Of a stretch of 9,665 nt of DNA, positions 7,024 to 9,665 are shown piece by piece. The DNA lies in assembly GCA_035707845.1 (NCBI GenBank), contig DASSTP010000227.1, forward strand, positions 1 through 9,665, written 5' to 3'. The DNA comes from CAMLHP01 sp035707845. Its GTDB lineage: Bacteria > Gemmatimonadota > Gemmatimonadetes > Gemmatimonadales > GWC2-71-9. Within the stretch, counting starts at the first letter, position 1, and each line of letters begins with the position of its first letter. A program made the position numbers and the translations under genes. Below the pieces are notes generated by a model that saw only the letters and a list, made by a program, of their open reading frames with translations, was not told the origin of the DNA and did no database searches.

Positions 7024-8332
7024 GAATCTTCCAGTGCATGATGGAGTGCCACCGGGCTGGCGCTGGCAGCAAGGCGCGCAAGCCGACGACGCGGTGCGCT
7101 GTCTTGCCAGTGCCGTTGCTGCGGTAGCGCCGGGTGCGGCCGTCGAGCGGGCGCTGTCCGGTCTCGCGCGCCCGGACTTTACTCACCTCCTGGCCATGGG
7201 CAAGGCGGCAATGCCCATGGCGGAGGCGGCTACCAGGTGGCAAGGTGCGCAGGGGAAGCCATGGCGCGCCAGCCTGGTCGTGGCGCCGGAGGGAACCACG
7301 AGCATGCTGGCCGGGCTGATGGTGCTGCAGGGGGATCATCCGGTGCCAGGCTCCCACTCGGTGGAGGCAGCAGACGCAATCTCCCGGCTGGCAGATGCGA
7401 TTACTGCCGACGACCACGTGCTCCTGCTCCTGTCCGGCGGCACGACCAGTCTCAGCGGCGCTCCCATCAGCGGCGTCTCGCTCCGCAGCCTGCAGTCCAT
7501 CTTCCGGATGCTGCTCGCAAGCGGGATCGACATCCACGGTGCAAACATGGTGCGGAAGCGGTTTCTCCGTTGGGGCGGAGGGCGGCTTGCCCAGGCCCTG
7601 GCACCGGCCGCCGTCCACGCGCTGGCCATTTCCGACGTGCCGGGCGACGAGCCGGCGACCATCGGTTCAGGACCGGTGTCGCCCGACGGCTCCACCGCGG
7701 AAGGCGTCGCGGAGATGGTGGCCGCACATCGGCTCGAGCTTCCGGCCGACGCTTCGGCTGCGCTTACGGAGATGCGCCGCAGCGAGCGGCCGGACCTCCC
7801 TTCACCGGATGATCGCTGTTTCGCCCGGGTCACGTTCGAGGTCGTTGCCTCCAACCGGACAGCAGTGGAGGCGGCCGGCGCGAGCGCCCGTGCGCTGGGT
7901 TACGCCGTGGACATTGAAGTGGGAGGCCTCGCCGGGGAGGCGCGCGACGCCGGCGCCCGGATCGCCCGCCGCCTGCGCGCCTTCTCTCCGGGCGGGAAGC
8001 GGGCGCTGATCCTGGGCGGCGAGTCGACCGTTACCCTGGGCGCGTCCACCGCGCGTGGTGGCCGGAATCAGGAACTGGCGCTGTCGGCGGCGCGGGAGCT
8101 GCGCGACCTGCCGAATGCCGTGGTGCTTGCCGCGGGCACTGACGGTACCGATGGGAATTCTTCCAATGCGGGCGGGCTGGTGGATGGGACCACCTGGGAT
8201 CACATCGCCGACGGTGCCGCCCGGCTTCAGGAGCACGAGAGCACGGCCGCGCTCAGCCGCGCGGGTGCGGAGTTGTACACCGGACCGACCGGAACGAATG
8301 TGATGGACGTGGTGATAGCGCTTCGCGCCTAG
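7022..8332 (+). CDS. Glycerate kinase type 2 (DUF4147/MOFRL family)
   Basis: An ATP-dependent kinase turning D-glycerate into phosphoglycerate (2-phosphoglycerate in most members of this family). It has 436 residues from the ATG at 7022, matching the family. The N-terminal DUF4147 domain includes LLAMGKAAMPMAEAA, with the conserved Lys at about 61, a phosphate-binding loop LLLLSGGTTSLSGAP (134-148), VRKRFLRWGGGRLAQA (177-192) and AISDVPGDEPATIGSGPV (202-219). The C-terminal MOFRL domain shows ILGGESTVTLG, ARGGRNQELALSAA and AGTDGTDGNSSNAGG. The loop usually reads SGGGSAL; here it is SGGTTSL. GTG codons at 7034 and 7046 are alternative starts. The reading frame continues far upstream of 7022 only as antisense of the dehydrogenase gene. 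The last codons (ATA GCG CTT CGC GCC TAG) lie in a heptamer-repeat hairpin shared with the convergent gene's end. Confidence 0.94.
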   Translation: MNLPVHDGVPPGWRWQQGAQADDAVRCLASAVAAVAPGAAVERALSGLARPDFTHLLAMGKAAMPMAEAATRWQGAQGKPWRASLVVAPEGTTSMLAGLMVLQGDHPVPGSHSVEAADAISRLADAITADDHVLLLLSGGTTSLSGAPISGVSLRSLQSIFRMLLASGIDIHGANMVRKRFLRWGGGRLAQALAPAAVHALAISDVPGDEPATIGSGPVSPDGSTAEGVAEMVAAHRLELPADASAALTEMRRSERPDLPSPDDRCFARVTFEVVASNRTAVEAAGASARALGYAVDIEVGGLAGEARDAGARIARRLRAFSPGGKRALILGGESTVTLGASTARGGRNQELALSAARELRDLPNAVVLAAGTDGTDGNSSNAGGLVDGTTWDHIADGAARLQEHESTAALSRAGAELYTGPTGTNVMDVVIALRA

Positions 8333-8345
8333 CGCGCAGCGCCCC
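8318..8345. repeat. Heptamer array/hairpin at a convergent gene end
   Basis: Four 7-nt units, GCGCTTC, GCGCCTA, GCGCGCA and GCGCCCC, span the 3' end of the glycerate kinase gene and the 12-nt gap before the LytR_C gene stop. The same stretch folds as an 11-bp stem with one mismatch (8318-8328 with 8332-8342, loop CTA). It could act as a bidirectional terminator, although no T-tract follows. Confidence 0.6.
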
Positions 8346-8749
8346 TACGGATGCACGTCCCCCTCGGGGCGGAAATCCTCTCCCAGCACCACGGTCACGT
8401 CCACTTGCCTGGTTGTATCGGGCGCGAGGCGGATCTTCCCGATGCCCAGCGCGCGCGCAACGGCGCGGGCGCGACGATCGTCGCCGCGGCGCACCAGCAG
8501 CATGGTCTGCGGCGTGGAATCGGCGTTGTCATAACCCACCACGTCGATCCCCCGTGACCGCAGCAGGCGGGCGGCAACGCGCGCGAGGCCGCGGCGATCC
8601 GTGCCGTTCATGACCTCGACGATAGCCGTCTCCGCGCCGTCGGGCACCGGCCAGGCGAGCGTCGCGGGCGGCCGAGCCGCGGTGCCCACGGGCTTCGGGT
8701 GCGCGGCGGGCCAGCGCAGCAGTGCGACCACGCCCGCGACCAGCAGCAC
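8345..8749 (-). CDS. Membrane-anchored LytR C-terminal (LytR_C) domain protein
   Basis: As called from the GTG at 8749, a 134-residue protein. A hydrophobic N terminus (LLVAGVVALL) is followed by a Pro/Ala-rich linker and then a LytR_C domain (about 42-128) with the signature AIVEVMNGTDRRGLARVAARL, GIDVVGYDNAD and a closing VDVTVVLGEDF. This domain occurs attached to LCP cell-wall ligases or alone behind one membrane helix; its biochemical role is poorly known, but a periplasmic or envelope role is likely. The frame is open upstream of 8749 and encodes residues that complete a normal transmembrane helix (EQSRRILVLTLAGA), yet holds no ATG, GTG or TTG there. CTG at 8794 would be the matching start. 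The GTG lies 14 nt past the yqeK stop, so reinitiation is the other option. It sits behind yqeK and panD and converges on the glycerate kinase gene. Confidence 0.82.
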   Translation of the reverse strand: MLLVAGVVALLRWPAAHPKPVGTAARPPATLAWPVPDGAETAIVEVMNGTDRRGLARVAARLLRSRGIDVVGYDNADSTPQTMLLVRRGDDRRARAVARALGIGKIRLAPDTTRQVDVTVVLGEDFRPEGDVHP

Positions 8750-8763
8750 TGCGCCCGCGAGTG

Positions 8764-9264
8764 TCAGGACGAGGATGCGACGAGACTGTTCCAGAAGCGT
8801 ACCATCGGCTCGGGCAGCGGCCAGTCGGATTGGATCACATGGAGCATGCGGGCACGAGCCACCTCGCGCAGCACGAACAGCGGGCGGCGCGGAAACTCGC
8901 TCGCCAGTTCAACCCGGTGGTCGTGGTCAAAGTCGCGGCCGGGCTCCAGGTAATCAGCGCAGTAGAGCACCCGCCCAACCATGTCCCACTCGGCGAGCCC
9001 CACCGAGTGATATCGCACGGCGTCGAGCACACCCCGGTCGGTTTCCCCTTCGGCCTTGGCGCGTGCCGCGCTGGCCGGGCCATGACGCAATTCCGCCGGC
9101 CCCGTGGCGCTCGATGCCCACTCGGCCAGCGTGGCCTCGGAAGCATCGCGCAGCGCGTCATGCAGCCAGACCGCGCGTAACCACCGGTTGCGCTCGGAGT
9201 CGGGCACGCCCATGGCCTCGGCCCATTCCGCCGCCAGCTGGGCGACGCGGGTCACATGGGCCAC
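8764..9264 (-). CDS. yqeK: YqeK-type HD-domain phosphohydrolase (symmetrical Ap4A hydrolase)
   Basis: A small HD-domain metalloenzyme; characterised YqeK proteins hydrolyse diadenosine tetraphosphate symmetrically to two ADP. From the GTG at 9264 it has 166 residues. Metal-ligand motifs are AHVTRVAQLA (His3), AVWLHDALRDAS (His35-Asp36), ELRHGP (His61), AVRYHSVG (His86) and CADYLEPGR (Asp104). The C-terminal WNSLV block is also typical. With the GTG start the first ligand His would be residue 3, truncating helix 1. The frame is open upstream to 9384 and encodes LRPTLPPWAEISPERV, which looks like the usual YqeK N terminus, but no ATG, GTG or TTG is available; CTG codons at 9297, 9309 and 9324 are the candidates. 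The real protein is therefore probably about 11-20 residues longer. It lies between panD and the LytR_C gene. In many genomes rsfS follows yqeK; none is in this window. Confidence 0.9.
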   Translation of the reverse strand: MAHVTRVAQLAAEWAEAMGVPDSERNRWLRAVWLHDALRDASEATLAEWASSATGPAELRHGPASAARAKAEGETDRGVLDAVRYHSVGLAEWDMVGRVLYCADYLEPGRDFDHDHRVELASEFPRRPLFVLREVARARMLHVIQSDWPLPEPMVRFWNSLVASSS

Positions 9265-9271
9265 TCGCTCC

Positions 9272-9287
9272 GGGCTGATCTCAGCCC
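9272..9287. repeat. 16-nt palindrome just upstream of the yqeK GTG
   Basis: GGGCTGA and TCAGCCC pair perfectly around a central TC. The element ends 7 nt upstream of the GTG at 9264. If translation starts at an upstream CTG it is coding (residues of WAEISP); if at the GTG it would form a hairpin in the leader beside the start. It shares the GCTGA/TCAGC core of the heptamer repeats. Confidence 0.4.
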
Positions 9288-9360
9288 AGGGTGGCAGGGT
9301 CGGGCGCAGTGCGGGAGATGTCAGGTGGTTGCTCGGCTTGGGAACGTTGTTGGTACCAAA

Positions 9361-9408
9361 CGCAAGGCGCTCAGCGCAAAGCGCTCAGCGCTCAGCGCGA
9401 AGCGCCGG
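9361..9408 (-). repeat. Heptamer repeat array over the panD stop codon
   Basis: On the forward strand: GCGCTCA (9367), GCGCAAA (9374), GCGCTCA (9381), GCGCTCA (9388), GCGCGAA (9395) and GCGCCGG (9402), preceded by a degenerate unit. On the reverse strand these read GCGCTGA and GCGCTTC-type units, the same GMGCTNN pattern as the array between aspS and phoH. The panD stop and its last six codons (ALRAER) are inside the array, and the array also runs into the open frame upstream of yqeK. Confidence 0.85.
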
Positions 9409-9665
9409 CCGCACAATCCGGTTCTGCTCATCCACAAAGACCACACGGGGCTGGTACCCGGCGAGTTCCGCGTCTTCAAACGTGCCGTATGCGATGAGGA
9501 TGACCAGGTCGCCCGGCAGCCCCAGGCGCGCCGCGGCGCCATTCAGCTGCATCACGCCGGAGCCGCGTGGCCCCGGGATGACGTACGTGGTGAACCGGGA
9601 GCCGTTATTGACGTTCACGACCTGGATTTCCTCGAATTCCACCAGGTCGGCGGCATCGAGCAGGT
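9385..9665 (-). CDS. panD: Aspartate 1-decarboxylase, 5'-truncated by the window
   Basis: The C-terminal 93 residues of the pyruvoyl enzyme that decarboxylates aspartate to beta-alanine for pantothenate and CoA synthesis. Visible family blocks are LLDAADLVEFEEIQVVNVNN, GSRFTTYVI, GSGVMQLNGAAARLGLPGDL and a closing PRVVFVDEQNRIV. The frame stays open to the right edge through the GTG codon at 9642, which encodes an internal Val (family position DLL/DLV) and is not the start. The Gly-Ser self-cleavage site that creates the pyruvoyl group, near residue 24-25 in the family, lies outside the window, so activity cannot be confirmed. The tail RPALRAER extends beyond the usual end (NRIV) and is encoded by heptamer repeat units. 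It is the first visible gene of a leftward cluster with yqeK and the LytR_C gene. Confidence 0.96.
   Translation of the reverse strand, partial: LLDAADLVEFEEIQVVNVNNGSRFTTYVIPGPRGSGVMQLNGAAARLGLPGDLVILIAYGTFEDAELAGYQPRVVFVDEQNRIVRPALRAER

Noticed and set aside
9385..9642. Complete 85-residue protein starting at 9642
   Set aside because: The codon at 9642 is a GTG encoding an internal Val of PanD, and family sequence continues upstream to the window edge.

Overview
This GC-rich bacterial window holds ten protein-coding genes, two of them cut by the window edges. I see no rRNA, tRNA, CRISPR array, transposase or phage gene. The gene content (a YqfF/PgpH-type 7TM-HD protein behind phoH, an orphan PTS EIIA domain ahead of aspS, and panD-yqeK-LytR_C) together with the heptameric intergenic repeats suggests a chromosome of Gemmatimonadota or a related high-GC lineage. 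That placement is inference from gene style, not a computed phylogeny.

Layout. Positions 1-4889 form a leftward block: a ptsN-like EIIA gene (4434-4889), aspS (2615-4387), phoH (1532-2482) and a membrane HD phosphohydrolase that runs off the left edge (1-1532). A 132-bp gap between aspS and phoH is filled by two inverted arrays of a 7-nt repeat. A divergent intergenic region at about 4890-4988 separates this block from rightward rlmN. rlmN converges, with an 8-nt overlap, on a leftward D-2-hydroxyacid dehydrogenase gene (6049-7023). That gene is divergent from a glycerate kinase gene (7022-8332), and the two start codons share the same CATG. The kinase converges on a leftward cluster: panD (9385 to the right edge), yqeK and a LytR_C-domain protein (8345-8749).

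How they fit together. phoH plus the 7TM-HD gene is the start of a widely conserved RNA/ribosome maturation neighbourhood (phoH-yqfF-ybeY-era in many bacteria). The dehydrogenase (glyoxylate/hydroxypyruvate reductase type) and the glycerate kinase catalyse consecutive steps, hydroxypyruvate or tartronate semialdehyde to glycerate to phosphoglycerate. PanD makes beta-alanine for pantothenate/CoA synthesis. YqeK is an HD-family Ap4A hydrolase. AspRS and RlmN act in translation.

These are mostly housekeeping genes, and I find no convincing new defence or metabolic system. The signal the genes do not explain is a family of 7-nt-period repeats (consensus about GMGCTNN). They sit in intergenic gaps and run into the 3' ends of at least three genes, supplying the last codons and the stop. 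Two leftward genes (yqeK and the LytR_C gene) also lack a standard start codon where the domain architecture wants one.
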